Both the position numbers and the translations under genes were made by a program. A model generated the notes under the pieces. That model ran no database searches, was not told the origin of the DNA, and saw only the letters and a program-made list of their open reading frames with translations. This document shows positions 1 through 10,619 of a stretch of 64,000 nucleotides of DNA, piece by piece. The stretch covers positions 14,451,679 to 14,515,678 of the forward strand of contig OX459107.1 of NCBI GenBank assembly GCA_949775045.1, read 5' to 3'. This DNA is from Metridium senile. Lineage: Eukaryota > Cnidaria > Anthozoa > Actiniaria > Metridiidae. Positions within the stretch are counted from its first letter, which is position 1, and the number at the start of each line of letters is the position of its first letter.

Positions 1-359
1 AGTTCTAATACTTGGCTGTTGATGTTCATAGCCGGAATAGAAATGACCCAGGATTACCTCTAGAAGTTTTATTAAGACTCCACATCAATTCCATCAAGCT
101 TAGTTTTTGCTGCCGCAGCAGAGCGAGCCTGGAGCAAGCGAAGAAAGGCAGCGATCCTATTTCAGTCAAGTTAAAACACAGGCAGCCCAATCAAATCACT
201 TGTATTCAGTGGATTTTTTTAAATTATTTTTTTAATAAAATCTTACTAAACTTTGTCTGTAGTTTGTCTATTTTTATTTTCTCCCCCACAAGTAATATAT
301 TTAAATATATTAGTAAATATATTACTAGTGGGGAAGAAAATAAGAATATGGCTTTAAAC

Positions 360-3300
360 CACAGGCAGCCCAACTATTCTCTTTGAGGATTTTTTTTAAT
401 GACAATAAAGTTATTTTTAACCGCGCGCCGAGCGAAATACATATTGAGCGCGCGGGTGGGGTTCCTGTGGTGTATTTGTTTGAAAGCTCGCGGATGGGAT
501 TCCTGTGGCTTTTTTGCAAGCAATTTTTCGTCAAAGTCGCGCGGTGTTGAAGAGAGAGGTATTTCGACAAGGTATGAAACTCGGTCACGTGACAAATTTA
601 GTTTCGCGCGTAGTAAATCAGCCATGGGAGAAAATTTTTATTTTTTTTCGAATATATAAACTTTATTTTGATCTTCAACTACAGTAAAAAGTATGATCAT
701 CTCCGACTTCAGCAAAGGGGTTAAAATTAATTTTTAAAAAAGGCAGCATGGAACCGAGGTGCGCCGCAGGTTGTGGTGACGGATTTCGGAAATTTTACAA
801 TCGTGGAGCAATCGTGGAGCGATCGTGAAAATATCGATCGAGACCACATTCACGCTCATTCACCGATACAGCCGAAAAAAGGTGTTGATTACAGTCTTGC
901 ATTTAACTTTTGCATTGTTAAAATGACTTAAAACTCAAAGAAAGAAAACAAGAGAATGTATTTTATTGTGAAAAATCATGGGATGGTGAATCAAGAGTCA
1001 AAAAGATCGTGATTTGCACTGCAATGGCTGACTACCTACAGTGATTTGAGTTTTCATTCAAAACACCTGATTAATTCAAGTGTCACTGAGCATTGCTTTT
1101 GAAGTCAACGATGCTCTTCACCATAACAAAAAAAAAACGAGGGAAAGCTTTTCTAGTAGCCTGGTGTGTACAGGTAATTATTGGAGTTGAAGTTTTTATG
1201 TCAAAACGAATAATATTATCTTGTTCAAACCAACTAAAACCCGAACTAAACAATGAATTTGTGATGGCCGCTTTGCGAAGTTTTCCACTTGATTCAGTTG
1301 GATCAAAAAAGTTCAACTTTAATTTCGTGAAAACTTTAGTTAGTTTAGTTTAGCGGTTCAAACAATAATACATTTGTTATGAAAGTGTGAAGCGTTTATA
1401 GCTGTATTTTATAAACTATTTTCGAAAAAATATAAAAGCTAAAACATCTTTACAGATTTGATTAAATACACTTTGAACTAATTTTTTCACATTGTAAAAT
1501 ATATTAACTATATGTTTAGCATTTCAATAAACTTGAAAAGAAATTTCACACACTGGCTGTTTGTTTTTGTTAGAGGTTTACTTAGTGAAAATCCGTATAA
1601 GAAAATAAAACTTGTTTCAAAAGAAAAGTTTGAATATAAAAGTTTTTCTTTGGCGAGTCAGTCGATTGCTTCTCGCGTCCTTCTCGGCGCTCGTCGTTGA
1701 GTCTTCGCCGTCACCACAACCTGCGGCGCACATCTATCCATCCACGCCATCGAGTTTCAGACCTTGTATCAAGATACTACTTTCTTCGATCTTTTTGTCG
1801 TACGTGCGATTCCGCGCGACCGAAAAATTGCTTGCAAAAAAAGCCACAGGAATCCCATCCGCGAGCTTTCAAACAAACACACCACAGGAACCCCAACCGC
1901 GCGCTCAATAGGTATTTCGCTCGGCGCGCGGTTAAAAATAACTTTATTGTCATTAAAAAAAATCCTTAAACAGGAAGTTCCACTATAAAAAGGGCCATCT
2001 CACGTCAGCAGAGCTTCATGGCTGCCGATTTGTTGAAAAAACATGGCCGAGGGCACAGCTCCTATCTTGACATCTCAGAAATAATTTGAGATAAACAATA
2101 AAGCTAGCTTGAAATCGTAAAATCAATGAATTAAATCGACTGCCTATTAAACACTTTATCATAAAAGACGAAAATAATATTGATTATGCTAGAATTTATT
2201 GAAAAATTTAGGGTGAAAAGCTTTAAAAAAATTGTAACATCTCTTCAATAGTCATACGTCCAAATCAAAACACGCGGGAAAATTCCCGCCAATTTTGTAA
2301 GCGGACGCGTTTGCATATCCGGGAGACCTTGCTTCGCAAAGAGAAAGAAATACTCTTCATTTTGAAGGAAATTGAAGTTTATTTATCGCAAATAGAGTCT
2401 GGAAAAACGGAAAAATCTCTTCTTACATATCATGCCTTTGACTTCAAAGCAACTCCTGACGTCGTCTTTGACTGGAATTACAAGGAAAGATTATGGAGCA
2501 AAAAAACAACTATTTTTCAACATGTTTGTCGAGAAATTTGGATGTTTGCCGAAGGCATATACCTTCAACGGATAAAAAAGCAAAAGATCGACGAAATACA
2601 CTAGAAAATGACTTCAATGGCTGATAATCAAAGTTTGAAATCTATTTGACTTTTGAAGAAGATCGAGAAAGGCTGAATTTTTTACACGTCAAGAACAATG
2701 ATTTTGAACGATATCTGTGTTGTAAAATTTCAAGTTTTGCATGTTATGGACGTCCACTTTTGCTTTCTATTACCAATACATCGATAAAAACAATTATAAA
2801 GAGCATTACAGAGGTATTTTCATCGGCTGTTCAAAAGACAAGGTACGAAATTATGTAAATTAGCATCTTGTTTTGTTGTGTATTTCATTAGCATGTTAGA
2901 TCAGTTTTTATATCGATTATATGCAAAATACTGCAGAAAACAAACAAACAAAATTGATTAGTTTTTTTTGCTTACAAATATTTTAAGATTTGATTTTTAT
3001 ATATAAGGACAACTTATAAATAGACGTTTTTTTTGTGTACAAGTCATGCTTTTTTGAACGAAGAGACAATAAAGTCATGGGGATAAGATTTAATTTTCTT
3101 GTGTTAACGAATTGTTTCACGTTTTTTGCTATGTTTACAATATCTATTGACATTACCACTTGATAAATAGTGATTTTTTTCAAAATATTAATGAAAAATA
3201 TTTCTAATAACAGCGAAAAAACTCTTCATTTGTTCAAAATCACAACGCCTTCACGGCTTTGCTTAGATTCTCTCTTCTCGGCATCTGATTGGCTAATGAG

Positions 3301-3372
3301 CTGAATTTGGCCTGGCCATTTCCCTTTTATACCGGAACTTCCTGTTTAAAGCGAATAGTTGGGCTGCCTGTG
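360..3372. mobile_element. Nested DNA transposon C, same terminal family as B
   Basis: Termini are CACAGGCAGCCCAACTATTC and its inverted copy at 3353-3372. A perfect 7-bp direct duplication TTTAAAC lies at 353-359 and 3373-3379. The left inverted repeat is itself split by element D; its continuation at 1966-2010 matches the right arm at 3320-3352 (AAACAGGAAGTTCC). The interior (about 2000-3290) holds an AT-rich stretch with an open frame at 2311-2604 that starts at TTG and matches no family I know. Confidence 0.65.
387..1965. mobile_element. Nested TTAA-type fold-back transposon D
   Basis: Long inverted repeats pair 387-545 with 1810-1965 (ends GGATTTTTTTTAATGACAAT) and, further in, 757-785 with 1705-1733 (GTGCGCCGCAGGTTGTGGTG). 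It is flanked by TTGA (383-386) and TTAA (1966-1969); the intact arm of element C at about 3350 reads CTTTAAACAGG, which supports a TTAA target. A TTAA target is typical of piggyBac or Kolobok elements, so assignment to either is inference. The centre (about 800-1690) has no recognisable gene. Confidence 0.6.
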
Positions 3373-4360
3373 TTTAAACTAGCTAAAAACCACCCAAAAA
3401 GTATTTATACACCACAACAATTACAGACAAAGTTTAGTAACATTTAAAAAATAAATAAATAAATAACATAAAAAAACACTGAATACAAGTGATTTGCTTT
3501 GGCTGCCTGTGGTTAGAAGGGCAGAACAAAAATCGAGATTTGTTTCGACCATAATGCAATGCGAGTGTCGCTATCCCACAATCCACCGTTGTTTCTACCA
3601 CAATGCAACGCGTGCTTCGTCTTCGTTTATCAACTCGATAATGGACTTTTGTAATGCTTCGGATGGTCTTTAAAGACAAGTAATCTCAGAACCTTTATTC
3701 GAAATTATTTCCTTTACTTTGTCAAAACATAAATATATAGAATTATTCATTGAAACTGTTTTAGAAGATATCTTGTTCAATAAACAGGCATTAAACTTAT
3801 ATATCCGTGTATTTATAGTTATCAACGGTCATTTATTACTTTGCTTTGGTATACGATTGAACTTTCGCAATATGCTCCTATTTTAATCCCGTGGATGCAT
3901 CCGACGAGCATCCCTGATTCTTCCACCACCCTGGCCTCAAAGAAATAGACTTGCTAGACCGAAATAGAGGTGCTAGAGAGAAATCCGCTAAAACCATAAA
4001 GAAAAGCATATAAGCCTCGAAGAGAAGGACTGCTTTTACTACGGTCTATTATCGAGTCGATGAAAGAAGACGAAGCACGAGTTGCATTGGGTAGAAAGAA
4101 TGCTGGATTTTTTTTTTTCCCTCTCTTTTTTCAACAACTTTATTGAGTGATAACTACTACGTACAAGTTAAAAGAAAATTTACAACACGAAACATTTGGA
4201 TCACCCAAAGGGGAAAGCGCGAACGGGACTCTAAGTCCCATGCAAGGCGTCTCCCGCCTTAAATGATACAGAAAATAACAGAAAATTACGTGTAAAGTGA
4301 AAAGCTAATTATTGTTTAAAAGAACTAGCTAAATTATGAATAAAAATATATCAAGCAAAA

Positions 4361-7300
4361 TCATTTGTGACAAGGACACTGGCGAACCAGTGACCAAGTG
4401 CAGTTTGAGTCAACATCGAATATGTCATCTAACAGAGAGAAGTAAGTAATTCTTAAATGTGATTTAAATTGAGAAAGGCTAGAGAAGACACTAGGAGGTG
4501 CTGTTTTACAGATGGAGTTCCAGAGGTGGACTATTCGATTAAAATATGAACATTTAAATGTACTAGATTTACACAATGGAGTTTCAAGAACCAGGCCGGG
4601 ATTGTGACTAAGACGAGTACGTCCATGATTTACAAATTTAACAAAGTTGAGAACATTAAGATCTGTCTGACCATACAATGACTTATAAAAAAATGTTAAG
4701 TCCTTAATTTCTCTGTCATAGCAGAGAGGCAGCAAGTTAAGTGTTTTCAGTCGGTCTTTGTAGGACATCTCCCCAACCCTTGCCCTAAGAATCCATCTGG
4801 TGGCTCGTCGCTGGACTCTTTCAATTTGACTTTTAAGCTTGGATTCTTTGGGTGACCACACTTCAGAGGCAGAGACAAGCTGTGATTTCACGTGCGCCAG
4901 GTAAAGGGTTCTTCTAGATCTTATGTCAGTTATAGTTGTGGGCATGTCCTTTTGAGCAAGCCAATGAGTTTGTTGGCTTTCGCTGTGATGGTTTGTATAT
5001 GTATTTGCCAGGAGAGGTTGCTGGTAATGATAACTCCGAGATCTTTTTCTTTTTGTGTACGTAGAAGTACATTAGTGCCAAGGTGGTAATCATGCAAAGT
5101 TGGACTTTTTTTGCGTGTCACTGTCAAAATCTTACATTTAGTCTCATTGAATTTGATGTTATTATTACAACTCCAAATGTTTACTTCTGACAATGCGTGC
5201 TGAAGGTCTTCGTAGTTACTGTTGCATGTGATGTTGCCAAAAATCTTAGTGTCATCTGCATACAAAGCAGCATTGGTTCCTTCTGGAATGACTTCAGGGA
5301 GATCGTTGATGAAGATGACAAAAAGTAGAGGACCCAAAATGCTACCTTGAGGAACTCCTGAAGTGACTGGTGCAAAGGATGATGCTACACCGTCGATCAC
5401 AACTCTTTGAGAACGATCATTAAGATAGTCCTTAAACCAGTTGAAGAGCCCCCCAGCAATTCCATATGATCTAAGCTTACTGAGGAGCATCCTATGGTCA
5501 ACTGTATCAAAAGCCTTAGCAAGGTCTAGGTAGAGAACATCGACTTGAATGTTCTTATCAAGGGATTGTCCAATGCTGTGAAGAATAGAGAGCAATTGAG
5601 TAACGCACGAGCGGGATCTTAGAAACCCATGCTGTGCAGTAGTTATCAGATTCATCACGTGATCATAGATTTTGTTGTAGACACATCGTTCTAGTACTTT
5701 ACTTAGAATAGGCAGGAGTGAAATTGGTCTATAATTGTGAGCTAGTTCCTTTGAATCTTTTTTGTGAATAGGCGTAACATCAGCAGCTTTCCATTCAGTA
5801 GGAAGGCGACCAGTAATAAGTGATTGATTGAAAAGTGCACAGATACTATGTGCGATTTCTTGACTGCATTCTTTTAGAAGCAAAGGAGGAATACCGTCAG
5901 GGCCACTAGACTTTGTGGTATCCAGAGTACTCAGACACTTTAATACTTCATCCTCTGTGAGTGTTACATTGAGTATTTCCTGATTAGACTTTGGAGTAAG
6001 ATAATGATTTTCCATGTCTGCATTGGTGTTTGGAGCAAGCACGTTGGGCTAGCTAGAATGGGTCTAAAATGTTTCATTTAGGTAAAACTTTTTAGTATTT
6101 CAATGGAATTTCTTGAAACTTGGTAAAGTTGAAGCCTTTGTCAAAACTCAAAACTCTATCGTTTTACATTTTTGAATTTCGACATTTTTGGCGGGAAAAT
6201 GACGTCATCATTTTCGAGAGAAAATCGAAATATTGCTCAATGTAAAAATTAAGGTAGCGCATTTGAAAGAACGGCGTGAGAGAATTTCAAATATGGGAGA
6301 ATAATTCCATTCCGAAATCGGAACCGAAAGATATGATTTTTTGAACATTCATGAATCCGCCATTTTTTCTGTTAAAAATAGTAACAAAATGGCGGATTTA
6401 TAAGTATTCAAAAAATCATATCTTTCGGTTCCGATATCGGAATGGAATTGTTCTTCCATGTTTGAAATCCTCTCACGCAGTTTTTTCAAATGCGCTACCT
6501 TACTTTTTACATTGAGCAATATTTCAATTTCTCTCGAAAATGATGACGTCATTTTCCCGCCAAAAAAGTCGAAATTCAAAAAAGCAAAACGATAGAGTTT
6601 TAAGTTTTGGCAAAGGCTTCAACGTTACCAAGTTTCAAGAAATTCCATTCAAATTCTAAAATTTTTAACCAGATGAAACATTTTAAACCCATTCTAGCCC
6701 GACGTGAAGAAATACGGAGGAGAAGTAAGAGTTAAAGAGTCGAGCTTTTCCAGTTGGGGTATTAGCTGATTCATCAAGGTATGATATAACAACACTCTGA
6801 TTTGTTCGATGTACGTCGAAGAATAGCTTTGTGGTAGCTCCAGAACACCTTCGGGTTGGTACTAAGTGAGTTCTCAATTTTTTCTAGATATTCACGGTGT
6901 TTCTGTCTGACTAAGTACTTGATATTCTGACTCAGCGTGCGTAGTTTCAATTTACGAGAGGCACTTCTGTTTAAGCGATATTTCCTCAATGCTTGATATT
7001 TCTTCCGAATCAGATGACGAACCTCCCCATCGATCCAGGGAGGAGAGTGTACATCTTTGATGGTTTTGACGGGTATGTGTTTAACTACAGCATTCGTAAA
7101 CCAGTTTTTCCAGCAGATCCATGCAGTAGTTGTCAATGTCGTTAGTAGGAGTAATGTTAAACGGGGAGTTCAGCAGGGAACTACGTAAAGCGTCGAAAGA
7201 GCCATGTTTGTAGTCGTAAATTCTGCGTTTGGCTTGTGTAACTCTTGGAAACTTTAGTTTCACCTGGAATTCCACCAAGTAGTGATCGGTTGGAAAAGTA

Positions 7301-7846
7301 TGTTGCTCAGGAGATGATGTACAAACTCCCTGAATGATTTCAGGACAATTCGAGAGTAGAAGATCAAGTTTGTTACCAGCCTTATGGGTTGGGCCTTGTA
7401 TAAACTGCTGTAGATAGTTATCTCCGACAAGATGGCAAAACGTCTCCTCGTCCGCACGTCCCCCGATGTTTATGGGTGCAGAAAAATCAAACGTCCAGTC
7501 AATAGCAGGGAGATTGAAATCCCCTACGAGAATTATTTGGCATGATTCTGGTGCGCTTTGAAGTGCAGAGTTCAAATTGTTTAAAACATCAGGAGTAGAA
7601 TCAGGAGGACGGTAAAAAGTGTAAACCACCACAGGTTTGCAGCCTGGCCTCATCAGTTCAACTACTACAAGTTCAGTTTCTTCTCGTTCAAGATCTTGTC
7701 GACGAGTGGAATGTATATTGGCTTTGACGGCAATAAGAACACCACCGCCATTTTTACTGTTCCTATCAAGGCGATAAATATTATAGCCCGGTAAAAGTTC
7801 ACTGCTCAATATAGAATTGTTCAACCATGTTTCACATGTTGTTTTG
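4361..7846 (-). pseudogene. LINE ORF2: endonuclease plus reverse transcriptase, broken
   Basis: The endonuclease/exonuclease/phosphatase domain is at 7824-7081 (GGGVLIAVK, then VGDFNLPAIDW, then the TDHYLVEF region). The reverse transcriptase is at 6042-4930 with SSGPDGIPPLLLK, YRPISLLPILSK, LDLAKAFDTVDH, SGVPQGSILGPLLF and the catalytic ALYADDTK box. The C-terminal domain (RRATRWILRARVGEM onward) continues at 4945-4361 in another frame, so there is one frameshift near 4935. A 657-bp MITE sits between the linker (about 6710) and the RT (6042). Removing it plus one ACGT duplication restores the reading frame at that point. The motif set fits the CR1/L2 group. Confidence 0.8.
6045..6701. mobile_element. 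Fold-back MITE inserted in the LINE
   Basis: The whole 657 bp folds back on itself around about 6375 (AAAATGGCGGATT / AATCCGCCATTTT). Termini are TGGGCTAG and CTAGCCCG, flanked by ACGT at 6041-6044 and 6702-6705. It has no coding capacity. Excising it with one ACGT copy rejoins the LINE reading frame, which independently supports these boundaries. Confidence 0.75.
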
Positions 7847-8122
7847 TGGGATAGTTAGCTAGAACAAAAGAATCTATTGTTTTCTCGACACTCGTATTGC
7901 ATTGTGGTCGAAACAAATCTCGATTTTTCTGCCCTTCTACTAACTTGACTGAAATAGGATGAAATAGGATCGCTGCCTTGCTTCGCCCGCTCAAGGCTCG
8001 CTCCGCTAGGCGGCAGCAATAAAATTTTTGTGAAGTGAGAATGGATATGCTGCTGTGAAAATATTATGTATTTATCTTATCATAGCCTACAAATAATTTG
8101 ATGTATTTTTCTTCTTTTTAAG

Positions 8123-8879
8123 CCCCAAAACAACAATCCTCTGTAATTGATCATGACACTGGAGCAAATGGAGACTACGAAATTATAGAGCAAATGGATC
8201 GTTACCCTAATTTTGGGACTAATAAACAAGGAAAGCCGGATCAATTCTGCTCACGCGGACATCTAACACCAAGCTCAGACTTTTCAACTTACGAAGAACG
8301 CACATTGACATATATTAACACCAACGTTGCTCCTCAATGGCAGCTTTTCAATGGCGGCAACTGGGCAGGTGTTGAAACAGCAGTGAAACAATATGCCAAA
8401 AATGTGCAACGCAAGTTGTACGTCTTCACAGGAACAGGTAGTTTTTACCCTTTTCCAGTTCGAGTTCTTCGTTGCTCAGTCTAGCTTTTATGTCTCTTTC
8501 AGCCGGTTTTGGTGGTCTACTTAACGGAAACGTTATCGAAGTCATACTAAATAAAAGAGTTAAAGCTCCTAGATACTACTGGAAAGTGGTTTGTGATCCT
8601 GATGCTCCTCAGCCAATAGGAGCAGAGACGCTTGGCCAGTCCGTCCTAATAATGGCGGACAACAACATCGGGGACATCAGCAATGTAAAGATTGAAAGTG
8701 ATTGGAAAAAAAACAAGAAACAGACAAAGAAGAAAGGGTTTGTGCAGCTGTACAGTTTGGAAGAGGCTAAAAAGATCTTCATCATAAGCGACTTTCACCT
8801 TCCTCCACTAGGAACAGGTTGTAATCCCCAACACAAGGGCACTTTCTTGAATACGTGCCTAAACAAGTATCTATCGTAA
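8123..8879 (+). CDS. DNA/RNA non-specific endonuclease (ENDOD1-like), 3' exons
   Basis: Two exons: 8123-8437 and 8503-8879, joined G|CC at consensus sites (CAG/GTAGTT; TTTCAG/CC); stop TAA at 8877. The protein contains CSRGHLTPSSDF, the RGH catalytic motif of the beta-beta-alpha metal NUC1 family. It is followed by INTNVAPQWQLFNGGNWAGVE, carrying the Asn that ligands magnesium and the conserved NxxPQ..NGGNW block, and then VFTGT. The first residue of the usual DRGH is Ser here. Family members cut DNA and RNA without sequence preference and are often secreted or lysosomal. Upstream exons (signal peptide, N-terminal lobe) are not seen; they must lie outside the window or beyond transposon nest A. 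The exon starts in phase 2, so this is not the gene start. Confidence 0.8.
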
Positions 8880-8921
8880 TTGATGTCGAAGTAATTCGAT
8901 GAATGATCAATATGATGACGA

Positions 8922-8927
8922 AATAAA
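8922..8927 (+). terminator. Poly(A) signal of the endonuclease gene
   Basis: AATAAA lies 43 bp after the stop codon and overlaps a second AATAAA-like word. It fits as the polyadenylation signal. Confidence 0.55.
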
Positions 8928-8943
8928 ATAAAAGGTGTGAATT

Positions 8944-9115
8944 CCATTCCATTCTATTCTATTCCATTCTATTCTATATTTTTTTCTATTCTAATCTATA
9001 ATATTCTATTCTATAATATTCTATTCTATTCTATTCTATTTTATTCTATTCTATAATATTCTATTCTATAATATTTTATTCGATTTTATTCGATTCTATT
9101 CTTTTCTATAATATT
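8944..9115. repeat. (ATTCT)n pentanucleotide microsatellite
   Basis: Imperfect tandem ATTCT/ATTCC and ATAATATTCT units follow directly after the endonuclease poly(A) signal. A short (ATTCT)n run also occurs at 46186-46210 in a kinesin-5 intron. Confidence 0.85.
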
Positions 9116-9527
9116 CAGTCACTGTCAAAAGCCTACTAAAAAGACATTAAAACTAAAATAAATGTCACATAAGTTCGCTCTAAATACCCGATACTAGAAT
9201 TAATTTTGAACATAGATTTCACAATTCTTATTCCATGTTCACTGTATTATAATTACTCATTATACAGTTAAAGTCCTTATCACCCCCGGACAAATGATGT
9301 ATTAATAGAATCCTTGTGAGTTATAGAAGCGATATTCGGTGGAAAAACATTTTTAGAATTTATTCCCGCCGTGTAATTCACGGACGAATTCGCCGAAAAT
9401 CGCCTTTCAGCGGCCCTGTGGTTTTTCAAAACGAGCAAAAAAAAAAGAATGGGTTCTAATCTAGACATGTGACGTCAGTAAGGTATTTCACCTCAGCTTC
9501 GTTTTCGTCTTCATATTACGTTCTAAA

Positions 9528-9665
9528 ATGCTAAATCGATGTGTTGCTGGCGGATGCTCTAGCAGATCTGATTTAGAAAAGGGTATAGTGCTTCACGCTA
9601 TTCTTTATTTCAATGACGACAGGCCAGAAGCCAAAGAACAGAGAAGAAAGTGGGTCAGTTTCTGA
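9528..9665 (+). pseudogene. THAP zinc-finger N-terminus, truncated
   Basis: The ORF starts MLNRCVAGGCSSRSD and continues with LHAILYFNDDRPEAKEQ then RRKWVSF before a TGA. This is the first half of a THAP (C2CH) DNA-binding domain: the Cys-x4-Cys pair at the start of the protein and the conserved Trp in RRKW. The second Cys-His pair, the proline and the AVPTIF box are absent, so it is a broken copy or a lone first exon whose donor I could not find. THAP domains occur in transcription factors and in P-element-type transposases. It sits next to the FGF array. Confidence 0.6.
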
Positions 9666-9851
9666 CAACTTCTGACATGGAAACCAAAAATAAAAATAAA
9701 AATAACATGCGTTGCATTTTAAGACTCGTGCCGGCCATAGGCCTGGGCACGAGTAATTATTTCCTTAGAAACATCGACGCAGTCCACACTAGTTTAACCG
9801 CTAGTTATCGTACATTTTTACTCCAATTGTTTCCTGAAAAACATCACCTAC

Positions 9852-10612
9852 CGTGGTTATGACACTGCCTCTTTTATCCATTCCAATGTATATACCAGTA
9901 GCTATTCCTTTAATGCGCAACCCGTTACCACCATATGCCTCTAATGCAAGCTCAGCTGACAAAGAGAAGAAAGATCAACATCAAGCATTTGATGGATGAT
10001 TTGATGATGCACACCACAAGACGGAGTCAGAAAGTGGGGGAGGGGAAGGTGGTACAATAACAGTCTACGCACCCCTGCCCCCACCGCTGTATCCGCCCCT
10101 GGTGAAAAGGTGTCGAGAGTGATATTTTGTGAGAGACACATAATTCAAACAAGGTTGACGGGGCGAACGGCGATTGGTGATTGGCGATTGCACGACCGAA
10201 AGGAACTATGGGTAATACGAATTTATTCTTATTCGTTTCTAAATTACGCAAACAATGCCTTCACTGTTCAGCGAAACCTTCGAGAAACCCATCTAAGGTC
10301 ATTGCTGAACGGTGTTTGGGTAATTTTGAATGGAATAAGAAGAAATTCATAGTACCCACAGTCCCTTTCGGTCGTGCAATCGCCAATCGCCGTTCCCCCC
10401 GTCAACCTTTATTTCTTACCATATTTGTAATTTGAATGGCCATTGTAGACTGTGCCATTAGGGAACACATGAACATATCCCCAATTCCAAGAAAACAACC
10501 TCCCCTTACGCAAATTACTATAAGGCTCCACTGTAGACCTTATAAGGTTATCATCTAAATTAACGTTTCGACTCTTTGTGGAGCCTTGTCTGCAAGTGAA
10601 ACCGCTGACCAA
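9852..10612 (-). pseudogene. FGF-like gene copy A, lacking the last exon
   Basis: The first beta-trefoil exon is at 10420-10612 (RSTVEPYSNLRKGRLF, then VHVFPNGTVYNGH), with donor G|GTAAGAAAT. The middle exon is at 9852-9955: exactly 104 bp, phase 1 to 0, encoding ELALEAYGGNGLRIKGIATG and then IYIGMDKRGSVITT. Its acceptor GTCAG and donor GTAGGT are intact. No third exon (the GHPKKGTKTKRGQ type) occurs between 9852 and the window start, so the FGF core is incomplete. The GTCAGCAG acceptor word seen in copies B and C is GTCAGCGG here. A fold-back MITE ends about 10 bp from the exon 1 donor. Probably a decayed third copy. Confidence 0.65.
10154..10408. mobile_element. Fold-back MITE (AAGGTTGACGGGGCGAACGG family)
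   Basis: The inverted termini GGTTGACGGGGCGAACGGCG and CGCCGTTCCCCCCGTCAACC enclose about 255 bp, including the inner inverted words CGACCGAAAGG and CCTTTCGGTCG. Related copies are at 19450-19816 (FGF-B intron) and 54121-54374 (kinesin-5 intron 18). Confidence 0.7.
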
Positions 10613-10619
10613 AAGTGAG

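Larger units (their letters stand above)
177..3511. mobile_element. Nested DNA transposon B with 7-bp target duplication
   Basis: It starts CACAGGCAGCCCAATC and ends with the reverse complement GGCTGCCTGTG; the inverted repeat runs about 40 bp and includes CAAATCACTTGTATTCAGTG on both sides. Flanks are GTTAAAA (170-176) and GTTAGAA (3512-3518), a 7-bp target duplication with one mismatch. The unbroken arm of element A at about 7940 shows the near-empty site. It contains element C. No transposase is recognised. Confidence 0.65.
4108..7846 (-). mobile_element. CR1-type non-LTR retrotransposon, 5' truncated
   Basis: A LINE read on the minus strand: endonuclease domain (7846 to about 7081), linker, then reverse transcriptase (to 4361) and about 250 bp of 3' UTR ending near a T-run at 4111. 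It is inserted in the right arm of fold-back A, whose sequence resumes on both sides. It is 5' truncated: the first readable part is the ETWL motif of the endonuclease, with no ORF1. It is not active because it carries a frameshift and a MITE insertion. Confidence 0.8.
100..8015. mobile_element. Outer fold-back transposon A, split by later insertions
   Basis: The two ends are inverted repeats. Bases 105-169 match the reverse complement of 7942-8013 (shared words GCAGCGATCCTATTTCAG and GAGCGAGCCT). The arms continue inward: 3512-3668 pairs with 7850-7942 and then 4020-4107. The left arm is interrupted by element B (177-3511) and the right arm by a CR1-type LINE (4108-7846). Without the insertions the element is roughly 0.8 kb, with a loop at about 3670-4020. 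I saw no transposase of its own, so it is a non-autonomous fold-back element. It lies just upstream of an endonuclease exon and is probably intronic. The exact outer ends and target duplication are not resolved. Confidence 0.6.

Noticed and set aside
12..386. Left-edge ORF as the missing upstream exon of the endonuclease
   Set aside because: Most of it lies in transposon A and B sequence, and the first 30 residues show none of the family's N-terminal motifs.
2311..2604. 97-codon frame in element C as a transposase fragment
   Set aside because: It starts at TTG, has no recognisable domain and lies in decayed transposon sequence.
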